From CAZAFL01 sp964484465 (GTDB taxonomy: Bacteria > Bacteroidota > Ignavibacteria > UBA10030 > SZUA-254): a stretch of DNA of 64,000 bases. The notes below the pieces were generated by a model. It did no database searches and was not told the DNA's origin. It saw only the letters and a program-made list of their open reading frames with translations. Each line of letters begins with the position of its first letter. Within the stretch, counting starts at the first letter, position 1. Positions 9,278 to 18,404 of the stretch are shown in pieces. Position numbers and translations under genes: made by a program. The stretch is taken from the NCBI GenBank assembly GCA_964484465.1, contig CAZAFL010000014.1:12021-76020 (forward strand), read 5' to 3'.

Positions 9278-9345
9278 AGCTTTTCCTCCTTTCTTCAAAT
9301 AATCAGGTATGCCTAAAGGACAAGAAGTGATGATATAACAGGGTT

Positions 9346-9374
9346 AATTTACTGATGGACGAAGTGAAAGTCAA
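9346..9374 (-). promoter_or_regulatory. Putative promoter of the Asp-box/T9SS gene
   Basis: Minus strand: -35 TTGACT (9374-9369), 17-bp spacer, -10 TAAATT (9351-9346), about 70 bp upstream of ATG 9277. It lies in the gap after the pyrG stop, so the gene is likely transcribed apart from pyrG. Confidence 0.55.
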
Positions 9375-9408
9375 ATGGCGTTAGCAATCCCCCAAAAACC
9401 TGCTTCAT

Positions 9409-11031
9409 TCATTGTATTTGACCCTCCTGATACTCCGTTGCCGCCTTTACAAAGTCACGGAAGAGAGGATGCGGATTTGTTGCGCGTGAACGCAGTTCAG
9501 GATGAAATTGACCTGCGACAAACCAGGGATGATTGGGGAGTTCTATTATTTCAACAAGATTATTTGAAGGACAGATACCGCTAAACACCATGCCGCGCTC
9601 TTCCAAAACATTCTTAAACGCATTATTTACCTCATACCGGTGACGGTGACGCTCGTGGATGAGATCCTTCTTATATGCCTTGTGCGTTTTCGTCCCTTTG
9701 AGAATTTTACACGGATACGACCCCAGCCGCATCGTCCCTCCATACGCCGTAACTTTCTTCTGTTCAATCATCATATCGATAACATTCTGGTCCGTTTTCC
9801 TGAACTCGGTGCTGTTGGCTTGCTGTAGACAGCACACATTCCGCGCAAATTCAATCACCGCGCATTGCAAACCAAGACAGATTCCAAGAAACGGGATATT
9901 CTGTTCCCGCACGTAATTAATCGCCGTTATTTTTCCTTCGATTCCACGTTCGCCGAATCCCGGTGCGACCAGTAACCCTGAAATGCCCCCTAAATGGGCT
10001 TCCGGTCCGTCACGTTCGATATCTTCCGCACGAATCCAGGAAATCCTGACGCTCACCTCGTTTGCCGCACCTGCGTGGACAAACGATTCTGTAATGCTTT
10101 TGTACGCGTCCTGATGTTCCGTGTATTTGCCGCAGATTCCTATCGTCACCGTTCCCTTAGGATGTTTCACCCGTTCGACAAATTTCTTCCATTCTTTCAG
10201 ATTCGGCCGTGGGCACGTGAGGTCGAGTTTTTCCAAAATGATTTCATCCGTCCCCTGTTCTGCGAACTGAAGCGGCACTTCGTAGATTGTCGAAACATCA
10301 TGCGCATCGACAACGGAATCGGATTCAACGTTGGTGAAGAGGGCAATTTTTTCTCTCACTTCTTTCGTGAGAGGCTCCTCCGAACGGCAGATCAGTACAT
10401 CCGGCTGTATTCCGATTTCGAGCAGCGTTTTTACACTGTGCTGAGTCGGCTTCGTCTTGATTTCACCCGCCGCCTTGATAAACGGAACGAGTGTCACGTG
10501 AACGCTGATGGCGTTCCGCTTTCCCTGAGCAAACATGAACTGTCGCATCGCTTCGAGAAAGGGTAAGCTTTCGATGTCGCCGACCGTTCCGCCGATTTCT
10601 GTAATAATAACATCGTAGTCGCCGTTCTTTGCCAGCGCTTCGAAGCGGCGTTTGATTTCGTCGGTGATATGCGGGATGACCTGTACGGTCGCGCCGAGAT
10701 AATCTCCGCGACGTTCTTTTGAAATAACTTCAAAATAGACCTGCCCGGTTGTCGCGTTATTATTTTTTGTCATATTCACGTCAAGAAACCGCTCGTAGTG
10801 CCCGAGGTCCAAGTCCGTCTCCGCACCGTCATCCGTGACATAAACTTCACCATGCTGAAACGGGTTCATCGTTCCCGGGTCGACGTTGAGATACGGGTCG
10901 AATTTCTGAATCGTTACACGAAGCCCCCGGGATTTCAAAAGGAGGCCGATCGACGCTGCTGCAATGCCCTTCCCGAGTGATGAAACAACACCACCGGTAA
11001 TGAAAATGTATTTGACTTTATTTCGCGACAA
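9409..11031 (-). CDS. pyrG: CTP synthase
   Basis: Makes CTP from UTP, ATP and glutamine; cytoplasmic, last step of de novo pyrimidine nucleotide synthesis. The N-terminal synthetase domain opens with ITGGVVSSLGKGIAAASIG (P-loop near residues 11-24) and has the Mg/ATP-site region TEIGGTVGDIE (144-154). The C-terminal class I glutamine amidotransferase domain carries the nucleophile C385 (LGICLGLQ) and the H510/E512 pair (FHPE). The length of 540 is standard. It is the last gene of the minus-strand cluster that starts with the AsmA-like gene, 9 nt after the DUF502 gene. Confidence 0.97.
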   Translation of the reverse strand: MSRNKVKYIFITGGVVSSLGKGIAAASIGLLLKSRGLRVTIQKFDPYLNVDPGTMNPFQHGEVYVTDDGAETDLDLGHYERFLDVNMTKNNNATTGQVYFEVISKERRGDYLGATVQVIPHITDEIKRRFEALAKNGDYDVIITEIGGTVGDIESLPFLEAMRQFMFAQGKRNAISVHVTLVPFIKAAGEIKTKPTQHSVKTLLEIGIQPDVLICRSEEPLTKEVREKIALFTNVESDSVVDAHDVSTIYEVPLQFAEQGTDEIILEKLDLTCPRPNLKEWKKFVERVKHPKGTVTIGICGKYTEHQDAYKSITESFVHAGAANEVSVRISWIRAEDIERDGPEAHLGGISGLLVAPGFGERGIEGKITAINYVREQNIPFLGICLGLQCAVIEFARNVCCLQQANSTEFRKTDQNVIDMMIEQKKVTAYGGTMRLGSYPCKILKGTKTHKAYKKDLIHERHRHRYEVNNAFKNVLEERGMVFSGICPSNNLVEIIELPNHPWFVAGQFHPELRSRATNPHPLFRDFVKAATEYQEGQIQ

Positions 11032-11040
11032 GCTATTCTC

Positions 11041-11661
11041 CTAACTTACTTTGATAGAGCCCGAGCTCACAATTCCACCGGAGAGGACGAGTTTCAGGCC
11101 TTCCTCTACGGACATTTCAATAACCTGTACACTTTTCCTCGGCACTAAAATCATCACGCCGGAAGTTGGGTTCGGAGGATTCGGAATGTAGACGCTCACC
11201 ATTTCTTCCTCAGAAGCAGTCATGTGCACTGACAATTCGTTAGTAACAAAACCGACTGTAAACAACCCCTGACGCGGATATTCGACAAGAACAACCTGTC
11301 GGAACGATTTCCCTTTCCCTCCAAGCTGAAATGCGTTGATGAGATCCTTCATCGAGGTATAAATTGTCCGTGCAATGGGGATTGAAAACAGAAGTCGTTC
11401 GAACAATTTAAAAAACGCCCTGCCGACAAGGTTCGCCGATAGCCCGCCGACTATCAGAATCAAGAAAATCATCGAAATGAAACCGAGCCCGGGAATATGA
11501 CGATCCAGAATGCGGTCGAAGATCGGTGAAATAATCCCATCGATAGCGTTGAATAACATATTCAACACCCATATGGTAATGACAATTGGAACGAGAACGA
11601 CAAGCCCGCGCCCAAATCCGGTGCGAACAACCTCCCAGAACGACTGACGTTCGTTATCCAT
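11041..11661 (-). CDS. DUF502 family inner-membrane protein
   Basis: 206 residues with two strong membrane segments (about residues 16-38 and 55-80) and a soluble C-terminal half containing the family-typical GFVTNE and VYIPNPPNPTSGVM. DUF502 proteins are widespread membrane proteins of unknown biochemical role. The start overlaps the kdsB stop by 8 nt and pyrG follows after 9 nt, so it is translated within the same operon. Function cannot be inferred beyond membrane location; its company of kdsB, plsC and PAP2 hints at envelope work (inference). Confidence 0.88.
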   Translation of the reverse strand: MDNERQSFWEVVRTGFGRGLVVLVPIVITIWVLNMLFNAIDGIISPIFDRILDRHIPGLGFISMIFLILIVGGLSANLVGRAFFKLFERLLFSIPIARTIYTSMKDLINAFQLGGKGKSFRQVVLVEYPRQGLFTVGFVTNELSVHMTASEEEMVSVYIPNPPNPTSGVMILVPRKSVQVIEMSVEEGLKLVLSGGIVSSGSIKVS

Positions 11662-12439
11662 GATGAACCGCCGATGTTGTCTTCATAATGGACCGTACCC
11701 TGTCGACATCCTCCATTGTATCGACCGGCATCGTGTCATACATTGTCACGGTTGTCTTGATCCTGTAACCGTTCTCAATGATGCGAAGCTGTTCCAGCTT
11801 CTCGATCTGTTCGAGCCGTGATTGTCCCCACGTACTGAACAAACGAAGAAACTCTTTCCGGAAGACATACAACCCGATGTGTTTATAATGTACATGTTCT
11901 GTATTCCAATCACTGCTTTTCATCCCGTCGCGCGTATATGGGATCGGCGCCCGGGAAAAGTACAATGCGAAACCCTTTGCATCGAGGACAACCTTCACGA
12001 CATTAGGGTTACTTAATTCTTCTGCGGTCGTGATTTTCTTAATAAGAGTTCCGACTGGTATATCTCCGTCATCGATCAACGGCTTGACCGCCTCATCAAT
12101 CATTCGTGGAACAATCAGCGGCTCATCCCCCTGGACATTCACGATAATTTCCGCAGTCGCAAGGGTTGAAGCAGCGTAGGCAATGCGGTCGCTCCCAGAT
12201 TGAAGCGACGAAGGCGTCATCATTACCTTTCCGCCAAAACCGCGGACAACATCCGCTATACGCTCATGGTCTGTGGCAACGATAACATCGTTGACAAGTG
12301 TTGCCTCTTTCGCACGGTCGTAAACATGCTGTATCATTGGCTTGCCGCAGAAATCCAGCAACGGTTTTGCCGGAAGACGTGTCGATGCATACCGTGCCGG
12401 GATAATAGCAACAACGTAAATGGATTGTTCGGCTGACAT
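11654..12439 (-). CDS. kdsB: 3-deoxy-manno-octulosonate cytidylyltransferase (CMP-Kdo synthetase)
   Basis: Activates Kdo with CTP for transfer to lipid A. This shows that the organism makes a Kdo-containing lipopolysaccharide core. The N-terminal nucleotide-binding signature is IPARYASTRLPAKPL (residues 13-27), followed by GKPMIQHVYDRA, VATDHERI and NVQGDEPLI (metal/substrate-binding Asp). The length of 261 is usual for the family. It follows gatC with no gap and overlaps the DUF502 gene by 8 nt. The CTP it uses is made by pyrG two genes downstream. Confidence 0.95.
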   Translation of the reverse strand: MSAEQSIYVVAIIPARYASTRLPAKPLLDFCGKPMIQHVYDRAKEATLVNDVIVATDHERIADVVRGFGGKVMMTPSSLQSGSDRIAYAASTLATAEIIVNVQGDEPLIVPRMIDEAVKPLIDDGDIPVGTLIKKITTAEELSNPNVVKVVLDAKGFALYFSRAPIPYTRDGMKSSDWNTEHVHYKHIGLYVFRKEFLRLFSTWGQSRLEQIEKLEQLRIIENGYRIKTTVTMYDTMPVDTMEDVDRVRSIMKTTSAVHHG

Positions 12440-12727
12440 TTACCCTATGACTTTTGGAACTTTAAAGAATTTTTCCGTTTTCGATGGTGCGTTTTGCAGA
12501 ACCTCTTCCCGCGCCATTGAAGGCGTAACTGTATCTTCGCGAACGACATTCGTTAATTCAATAACATGGGAAAGTGGTTCGACTTTTGTGGTGTCGAGCT
12601 GATTCAACTTTTCGATATACCTGAGAATATCGTTCAGCTGATGCGTCAGTTTTTCTTTTTCCGCGTCAGAGAACTCAAGTCGTGCAAGTTTTGCAATATG
12701 TTCTACATCCTTTATTGTAACCGGCAT
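12440..12727 (-). CDS. gatC: Asp-tRNA(Asn)/Glu-tRNA(Gln) amidotransferase subunit C
   Basis: Small subunit of GatCAB, which converts misacylated Glu-tRNA(Gln) or Asp-tRNA(Asn) to the amidated form. The 95 residues begin with the family pattern VKDVEHIAKLARLEFSDAEK-like start (here TIKDVEHIAKLARLEFSD), followed by LNDILRYIEKLNQLDT, VEPLSHV and the conserved REDTVTPS. gatA and gatB are not in this window. It lies between plsC (6 nt upstream) and kdsB (directly adjacent). Confidence 0.93.
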   Translation of the reverse strand: MPVTIKDVEHIAKLARLEFSDAEKEKLTHQLNDILRYIEKLNQLDTTKVEPLSHVIELTNVVREDTVTPSMAREEVLQNAPSKTEKFFKVPKVIG

Positions 12728-12733
12728 TGTCTG

Positions 12734-13456
12734 TCAGGATTGATTGATATATGCACTATGTATTATTTTCCGGACTGCATTGAGCATTTCCAGTTCCCGT
12801 TCTTTGCCGCTCCAATCCCCAGACGGGATCAACGGGTCATGTATTACCAATGTAATTAATCCCGGATTAATTATGAAACTTCCTTTTTTCAGAATAGAGA
12901 AACTTCCATTAATGGTAACAGGTACAATTGTTGCCTTTGAGTTGAGTGCGACAGAAAATGATCCTCGTTTAAATTCCTGAAGTTTCCCATCTTTTGTCCG
13001 TGTTCCCTCGGGGAAGAGGATAATACATTTTCCATCGCCGAGGGTCTGAGCTGCTTTCGCCAGCATCCTGACATATTCTTTTGGTTTTTTCCGGTCGAAG
13101 GGAATATTTCCGCTATACTTCCATATCCAGCCGAAGATAGGGATACGTGTAAGCTCTTTTTTGCCGATGAAGCGGAGCTGGCCCGGCAATGCTGCCTGCA
13201 GAGCCCAGATGTCGAACATGCTTGCATGGTTTGCGAGATATACAATTCCCCGGGCATCCTTTATTTTTGCTATACCATCGACCTGTACTTTGACACCACA
13301 TGTTTTGAGGATAGATCTTGACCAGTGGCGGGCCAGGAAAAAATATTTTTGGTCGCCGTTTTTTGTAAAAAGAGCGAGTCCGCCGAGGACCGAGAGAAGG
13401 CAGGTGTAGGCAAACAGGATTAATACCTTTACTGAGCTGCTGATGACCTTTGTCAC
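12734..13456 (-). CDS. plsC: 1-acyl-sn-glycerol-3-phosphate acyltransferase (PlsC family)
   Basis: Adds the second acyl chain in phosphatidic acid synthesis at the inner membrane. The catalytic HX4D motif is NHASMFD (H77, D82), the substrate-binding block FPEGTR is at 148-153, and block II is NIPFDRKK (117-124). A hydrophobic N-terminal segment (about 8-30) would anchor it. The length of 240 is typical. It lies downstream of a PAP2 phosphatase gene (40-bp gap), consistent with a phospholipid-related section of the operon. The exact acyl acceptor is assumed from family. Confidence 0.9.
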   Translation of the reverse strand: MTKVISSSVKVLILFAYTCLLSVLGGLALFTKNGDQKYFFLARHWSRSILKTCGVKVQVDGIAKIKDARGIVYLANHASMFDIWALQAALPGQLRFIGKKELTRIPIFGWIWKYSGNIPFDRKKPKEYVRMLAKAAQTLGDGKCIILFPEGTRTKDGKLQEFKRGSFSVALNSKATIVPVTINGSFSILKKGSFIINPGLITLVIHDPLIPSGDWSGKERELEMLNAVRKIIHSAYINQS

Positions 13457-13496
13457 GGGTTAATTCATGATGATTGTCTACATGCCAAACATGTTT

Positions 13497-14447
13497 CTAA
13501 GATTTTTTTGCAATGACTGGTTCTTCTTCGCGGGCAAAACGTTGCCACCACGAGAAAAGCTCCGGCACCATCGACACTGTCAGCACCATAAACAGAACGC
13601 CGCCGACCAGATCAATCACGTAATGATATCTTAGGTAGACTGTGCTGATAATCAGCAACGTACCAAACAGATAGAGAATATATCGCGACTTCAGTCTAAA
13701 TTTCCTAGCTAGATAGATTACGATGAGAGTCATTTCAGTATGTCCGCTTGGAAATGCGTCCCGCTGTGCATATACGATCGGGTCGACGACATTTTTGGGT
13801 ATGGATTCTCCGGCATTGATGAGGTCACGAATAAATGTCGTGACGTATAATCCAGGAAGTTCCGTATTCATGGAATCAAAATTATGCAGCGTGAACCGCG
13901 GACCCACAGCGGGAAGAAGAAGATAACCAACGTAGGAAAGGAAAAAACCCAGGAGAAATGTGAACATGACGAACGAGAAACCATCCTCATCGTTTCTGCG
14001 ATACACTCCATAACCCACCGCCAGCATGAGGAAATAGAAGCTCGCATAAGAAATTTGGAGAGCTTCCGTTAATACCGGTGTAGCTACGTGGGCAAGCCAG
14101 ACAGTAGGGTCGGTGTGAAATATCCATCGGTCGATTGCTATGAGAAGGTTATCATAATCCTGCCGGTTCATCGCTTGCATGATAATGTACATTTCCTTGA
14201 ATGAAAAAAAGATAACAGGTGCAGGATACCATTCGTGAACAATTCGCAGAGCCTTGCTCTGCGACCGTGCACGCTGGCCGGCGAGCAATAGAATGCCCGC
14301 AGAAATCGAAATGTTGACAACCGTAATGATTCTCCATTCAAGTATTATCTTTGAAAACAAGAGGCAAAAGATTGCACAGAGAATTGCAAATGCTATAATA
14401 AGGGCGTCGACGGGGCGAAGTCGACGGAGCATTGACGGGAACGTCAC
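13497..14447 (-). CDS. PAP2-superfamily membrane phosphatase/phosphotransferase
   Basis: 316 residues with about six to eight hydrophobic segments. PAP2 motifs are present late in the protein: PSGH at 233-236 and YHYVIDLVGG at 274-283 (H275, D279), with an extended segment before them (LLLPAVGPRFTLHNF) as in the Aur1/inositol-phosphotransferase branch. It probably dephosphorylates or transfers head groups on a lipid phosphate at the periplasmic face. Which lipid cannot be told. It is followed by plsC. A 55-bp gap separates it from the ABC ATPase gene upstream on the same strand. Confidence 0.8.
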   Translation of the reverse strand: MTFPSMLRRLRPVDALIIAFAILCAIFCLLFSKIILEWRIITVVNISISAGILLLAGQRARSQSKALRIVHEWYPAPVIFFSFKEMYIIMQAMNRQDYDNLLIAIDRWIFHTDPTVWLAHVATPVLTEALQISYASFYFLMLAVGYGVYRRNDEDGFSFVMFTFLLGFFLSYVGYLLLPAVGPRFTLHNFDSMNTELPGLYVTTFIRDLINAGESIPKNVVDPIVYAQRDAFPSGHTEMTLIVIYLARKFRLKSRYILYLFGTLLIISTVYLRYHYVIDLVGGVLFMVLTVSMVPELFSWWQRFAREEEPVIAKKS

Positions 14448-14502
14448 GCGCTAACGCTCTCCTCCGGAAAGTATTTGATGGAAAGTAAACGGGTGAACGG
14501 CG

Positions 14503-15822
14503 TCATGCGTTATTCTGCAAAGATTGTTCGCCACGGTCAAGATAGAGAGCTCTATTGTACGCATTGTACCCTAGCAGCTCACCGTACCGCCCCCAGCCGA
14601 CCATCGTCTGGAAGAGCCTCTCGGGGTCCTCATTGGGAAGAAGGATTGCCACTTGCTCGAGAATGATTTCCTCGTCGAGGGTGACGTCGTCGGTCTTCAG
14701 CAGCATGCCCGTAATAATCTCAAACAATCGAAGTGAAAGCGTTTGTTGCTTGAACAGCAGCTTGCGTCCGTTGATGTCACTTGCCAAAAACTTTCTTCCT
14801 GTCTCTGTAAATACAACATTCTGCTTCGGCGTATCGACAAAATCCAGGAGCTCCGCCGCTTTTACCACAGCGATTGTCGAACCGAAATCCTTCCCGACAC
14901 GCGACGCAAGGTCGAAGAGATCGACGGTCCCATTGTTTTCATCGAGAATTTCAAGCAAACCGATAATCTCGCTTGGTGTAACATACGGCAGTGATTCGAT
15001 TCGCCGTGGAGCTGTTGAAGAAATTGCGGGAAGCGCTTCATCCGGTATGATGGCATTTGTAATGATATCGTGGATCCTGTCAATCATCGAAAGGAATGCA
15101 GGGGATCGCGGGTCACGCGGATGCGGCAGGTCGTTTGGAATAATTATTCTGATGGTCCCGGGATTCGCACTCAATACGACGATGCGATTCGCGAGGAACA
15201 CGGCTTCGCGAATATCGTGCGTAACAAACAGCACGCTCTTAATCTCTACTTTATGGTCAAGCCACAGGTTAAGAACTTCTGCACGAAGGTTTTCCGCCGT
15301 AAGGACATCCAAGGCACTGAACGGCTCGTCCATGCAGAGAAGCTCAGGCTGGACAACAATCGCGCGCGCGATACCGACCCGCTGTTTCATCCCCCCCGAG
15401 AGCTCCTTCGGATATGCCTCTTCGAATCCCTCAAGACCCACCATATCTACCGCATGCCGGACACGGGAAGATGTTTCCTCCGGCGGGAGATGCAAATACT
15501 CTAACCCGAGAGCAATATTTTCATAAACGGTAAGCCACGGGTATAATGCAAAACTTTGAAAGACAATCGATGCGCGCGGATGGAACCCTCTCAACGGCTG
15601 ACCGTAAGCGAGAACTTCGCCGGATGAGGGCGAAATAAGACCTGTAAGAACTCTCATGAGGGTCGATTTACCGCTTCCGGAAGGGCCGAGGAGCGCTACA
15701 ATTTCTCCTGCATTAATCGCGAGCGAGATGTTCTCAAGTACGTTGATTTCCGCGCCCGTGGGAAGATTAAATTGTTTGTTCACATTGCGCAATTCCGCAA
15801 TGGGTATATTATTCGTCGTCAT
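14503..15822 (-). CDS. NitT/TauT-type ABC transporter ATPase with C-terminal AAA-associated domain
   Basis: Residues 1-250 are a nitrate/sulfonate/taurine-type ABC ATPase: Walker A GPSGSGKST (46-54), signature LSGGMKQRVGIARA, Walker B LLCMDEPFSALD and the switch His in FVTHDIREA. Residues about 275-430 match the AAA-associated C-terminal domain found on a subset of such ATPases (begins LPYVTPSEIIGLLEILDEN), a probable winged-helix-like regulatory domain. The start overlaps the permease stop by 4 nt (ATGA). No periplasmic binding protein is encoded nearby, so the substrate is unknown. Confidence 0.9.
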   Translation of the reverse strand: MTTNNIPIAELRNVNKQFNLPTGAEINVLENISLAINAGEIVALLGPSGSGKSTLMRVLTGLISPSSGEVLAYGQPLRGFHPRASIVFQSFALYPWLTVYENIALGLEYLHLPPEETSSRVRHAVDMVGLEGFEEAYPKELSGGMKQRVGIARAIVVQPELLCMDEPFSALDVLTAENLRAEVLNLWLDHKVEIKSVLFVTHDIREAVFLANRIVVLSANPGTIRIIIPNDLPHPRDPRSPAFLSMIDRIHDIITNAIIPDEALPAISSTAPRRIESLPYVTPSEIIGLLEILDENNGTVDLFDLASRVGKDFGSTIAVVKAAELLDFVDTPKQNVVFTETGRKFLASDINGRKLLFKQQTLSLRLFEIITGMLLKTDDVTLDEEIILEQVAILLPNEDPERLFQTMVGWGRYGELLGYNAYNRALYLDRGEQSLQNNA

Positions 15823-17546
15823 TTATTGAGACTGCATCGTTCTTCTGCTTTTCGATAAAGAGTTCGCCAAAAAAATTTGTTGATGAGAACAACCGAACCC
15901 GCCATTGACAGAACACTTGCTGTCAGCACCCCGTAATTACCACTATCGGTTGCAGTCGTGATCGTCGAGCCAAGGCCGGTTGCAACCAACAGCCTGTCGC
16001 CGAAGTGTACATATTCTGCGACAATGCTTGCGTTCCATGCTCCTCCTGCTGCAGTAACCCATCCTGTAACTAAACTTGGAAAGATTCCCGGTAAAATCAG
16101 CCTTGTCCAGACCTGCCTGCGTGTGAGTCTTGCAACATGGGCAGCTTCACGAAGATCATTTGGAATTGCCATTGCGCCCGCGATAACGTTAAATAGAATA
16201 TACCACTGAGTTCCGAGCAGCATGAGTACAACAGCTCCCAGCTCAATACTAATACCGAGAGCTGAAAGCCCGAAGATTACCAGTGGAAACAACATCGGTG
16301 CAGGAAACGATGCTACGACCTGGACAATAGGTTGAAAAAATTGAGACAGCCTGGGATTCATGCCGATGATAACGCCAAAAGGAACCATGATAACCGTACC
16401 CAGTGCCACCGCAAGCAATACCCTGCCGAATGTAAACAACAAATGAAGAAATATGGTAAGCCATGATTGGAGGGAAACCCCTGCCAACAGATGGATAAGC
16501 TTATACCCTCCCATGGATATCACTGTCAGGAACAATGCCGCAAAGACCCACGACATCAGTTTGCGGACTTGCTCGTTGGAAACCACCTCCTTTTTTTCCA
16601 GAGCAACTACTCCTCCCGAAAGCCGCAGGGAAAACGCAGAAAAAAGTGGCGCAAAAAGCTTCTCACGGCTAAATTGTACGATATGAGACGATCGCAATAA
16701 ATTCAGGACAAAGGAATGCTCTGTTTCAGCCGATTCCGTTTCTTCAAATTTATATTTTTGTGACCAGGCAACAATCGGTCTCCAAAAAACCTGGTCGACA
16801 AGAATAATCATCAATGTCATCGCAATAATAGCATACACCATGGCAGGCAAATCCCCCTGCTGAATCGCTACACTCATGTACGATCCGATACCGGGGAGAC
16901 GAAAGTCCTTGTTCCCAAGCACGAACGCTTCATTAATGGTGAGAAAGAACCACCCACCAGCCATCGACATCATACTATTCCACACAAGACCAATTGCAGA
17001 ATACGGCATTTCCAGTTTAATAAAACGCTGCCACCAATGAAGCTTGTACACCTGTCCTGCTTCCCTGAGGTCTGTGGGAATCGAGCGTAATGAATTATAA
17101 AAACTAAAGGTCATATTCCACACCTGACCCGTAAAAATCATAATCACTGCCGCAAGTTCAAGTCCGATGTTAGAACCCGGAAAAAGAGCCACAAGCGCCA
17201 ACACCAAACCGGGAAGAAACCCCAACACGGGAATGCTTTGAAGTATATCGAGGAGCGGCAGCATGATCTTTTCTGCCTTCTTGTTATACGCGGCCGTGTA
17301 ACCATAGATTAACGTAAAGCAGAGAGACAATCCATACGCAGCAAACCCGCGAACGAGAGAAAAAAAAGTGTACTTCGGGAGCATCCAGGGTGAGAGACTT
17401 ATTTCAACTGTCGGACGTAGCACGCCCTGCCATTCTTTACCCACTGCAAGAAGCCCGTAGAACAGTATTCCGAGTGAGAGGAAAACTATTGCGTCAATCC
17501 AGCTTACAGACCTCCGGAGACGAACATATGTTCGTATAAATGACAT
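15819..17546 (-). CDS. ABC transporter permease, two permease domains fused in one chain
   Basis: 575 residues: two BPD_transp_1 units in tandem. Each carries an EAA loop that docks on the ATPase: DLREAGQVYKLHWWQRF in the first half and DLREAAHVARLTRRQVW in the second. The segment between them (about residues 255-330) is hydrophilic. NitT/TauT permeases are usually separate ~260-residue proteins working as dimers, so this single chain could supply both membrane halves. It lies 6 nt after rsmA and overlaps its ATPase gene by 4 nt, so a 1:2 permease:ATPase complex is the natural reading (inference). Confidence 0.9.
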   Translation of the reverse strand: MSFIRTYVRLRRSVSWIDAIVFLSLGILFYGLLAVGKEWQGVLRPTVEISLSPWMLPKYTFFSLVRGFAAYGLSLCFTLIYGYTAAYNKKAEKIMLPLLDILQSIPVLGFLPGLVLALVALFPGSNIGLELAAVIMIFTGQVWNMTFSFYNSLRSIPTDLREAGQVYKLHWWQRFIKLEMPYSAIGLVWNSMMSMAGGWFFLTINEAFVLGNKDFRLPGIGSYMSVAIQQGDLPAMVYAIIAMTLMIILVDQVFWRPIVAWSQKYKFEETESAETEHSFVLNLLRSSHIVQFSREKLFAPLFSAFSLRLSGGVVALEKKEVVSNEQVRKLMSWVFAALFLTVISMGGYKLIHLLAGVSLQSWLTIFLHLLFTFGRVLLAVALGTVIMVPFGVIIGMNPRLSQFFQPIVQVVASFPAPMLFPLVIFGLSALGISIELGAVVLMLLGTQWYILFNVIAGAMAIPNDLREAAHVARLTRRQVWTRLILPGIFPSLVTGWVTAAGGAWNASIVAEYVHFGDRLLVATGLGSTITTATDSGNYGVLTASVLSMAGSVVLINKFFWRTLYRKAEERCSLNK

Positions 17547-17552
17547 TGTAGT

Positions 17553-18401
17553 TCAGCTTGCCTTGGGTCGCCTCATCACATTATTATTTGAAAGGATCCC
17601 GTCGATTTCTCCTGCAAGATGGACAAACTCTTTGACTGTAAGTTGTTCCGGCCTCTTGCTCATTGAAAATGCAAGTCTGCTGAGGATCAAATCTACTGTT
17701 GTTTCATCATACGGTAGATATGCAAGACTGTTCCGAAGTGTTTTCCGTCGTTTGCCGAAAGCAGTCTTCACGACATTCGCGAATGTTTCTTCATTGAAAT
17801 CGAATGCAAGTTTTTCTTTCATTTCCATCCTGAGCACTGCAGAAATCACCTTCGGTTGGGGGTAAAAACAGTTCGGTGATACAGTAAACAGTATTCTTGG
17901 TGTCCCGTACAACTGCGAAAAAACAGAAAGGATCCCGTACAATTTCGTTCCCGGCTTGGCGACGATCCTTTGGGCAACTTCCCGCTGTACCATGATAGTC
18001 AGGTCGTGGACAAACGACCGTTCTCGAAATATTTTAAACAGAATCGAACTTGTCAGGTGATATGGAATATTTCCTACGATACGAAGTTTGTGCCGATACT
18101 TTCGCCGCCATCCCGCCAGGTCCGCTTCCAGAAAATCCTGATGAACAATATCTGCAGACGAAGCAAAATTTTTCTCCAGTTCAGGTATCACCCGCCCGTC
18201 AACTTCTACCGCAATCACATGTTTTGCCCGATCCACTAGGTGTTTTGTCAGTGCACCCTTCCCGGGCCCAATCTCAACAATAAGATCTTCTTTCGAAAGT
18301 TGTAACTCGCGGATGATATTTCTGGCAATATTCTGATCGGTAAGGAAATTTTGTCCCAGCGACTGCTTCGGTTTTATACGCAGGGACGCAATGTGATCCA
18401 T
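17553..18401 (-). CDS. rsmA: 16S rRNA (adenine1518/1519-N6)-dimethyltransferase
   Basis: Dimethylates two adjacent adenines in helix 45 of 16S rRNA during 30S assembly. Visible motifs: KQSLGQNFLTD near residue 12, SAM-binding VEIGPGKGALT (about 42-52), and catalytic motif IV NIPYHLTS. The C-terminal helical domain includes FGKRRKTLRNSLAYL. The length of 282 is standard. It sits 3 nt after the AsmA-like gene and 6 nt before the ABC permease gene. Confidence 0.96.
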   Translation of the reverse strand: MDHIASLRIKPKQSLGQNFLTDQNIARNIIRELQLSKEDLIVEIGPGKGALTKHLVDRAKHVIAVEVDGRVIPELEKNFASSADIVHQDFLEADLAGWRRKYRHKLRIVGNIPYHLTSSILFKIFRERSFVHDLTIMVQREVAQRIVAKPGTKLYGILSVFSQLYGTPRILFTVSPNCFYPQPKVISAVLRMEMKEKLAFDFNEETFANVVKTAFGKRRKTLRNSLAYLPYDETTVDLILSRLAFSMSKRPEQLTVKEFVHLAGEIDGILSNNNVMRRPKAS

Positions 18402-18404
18402 TGT

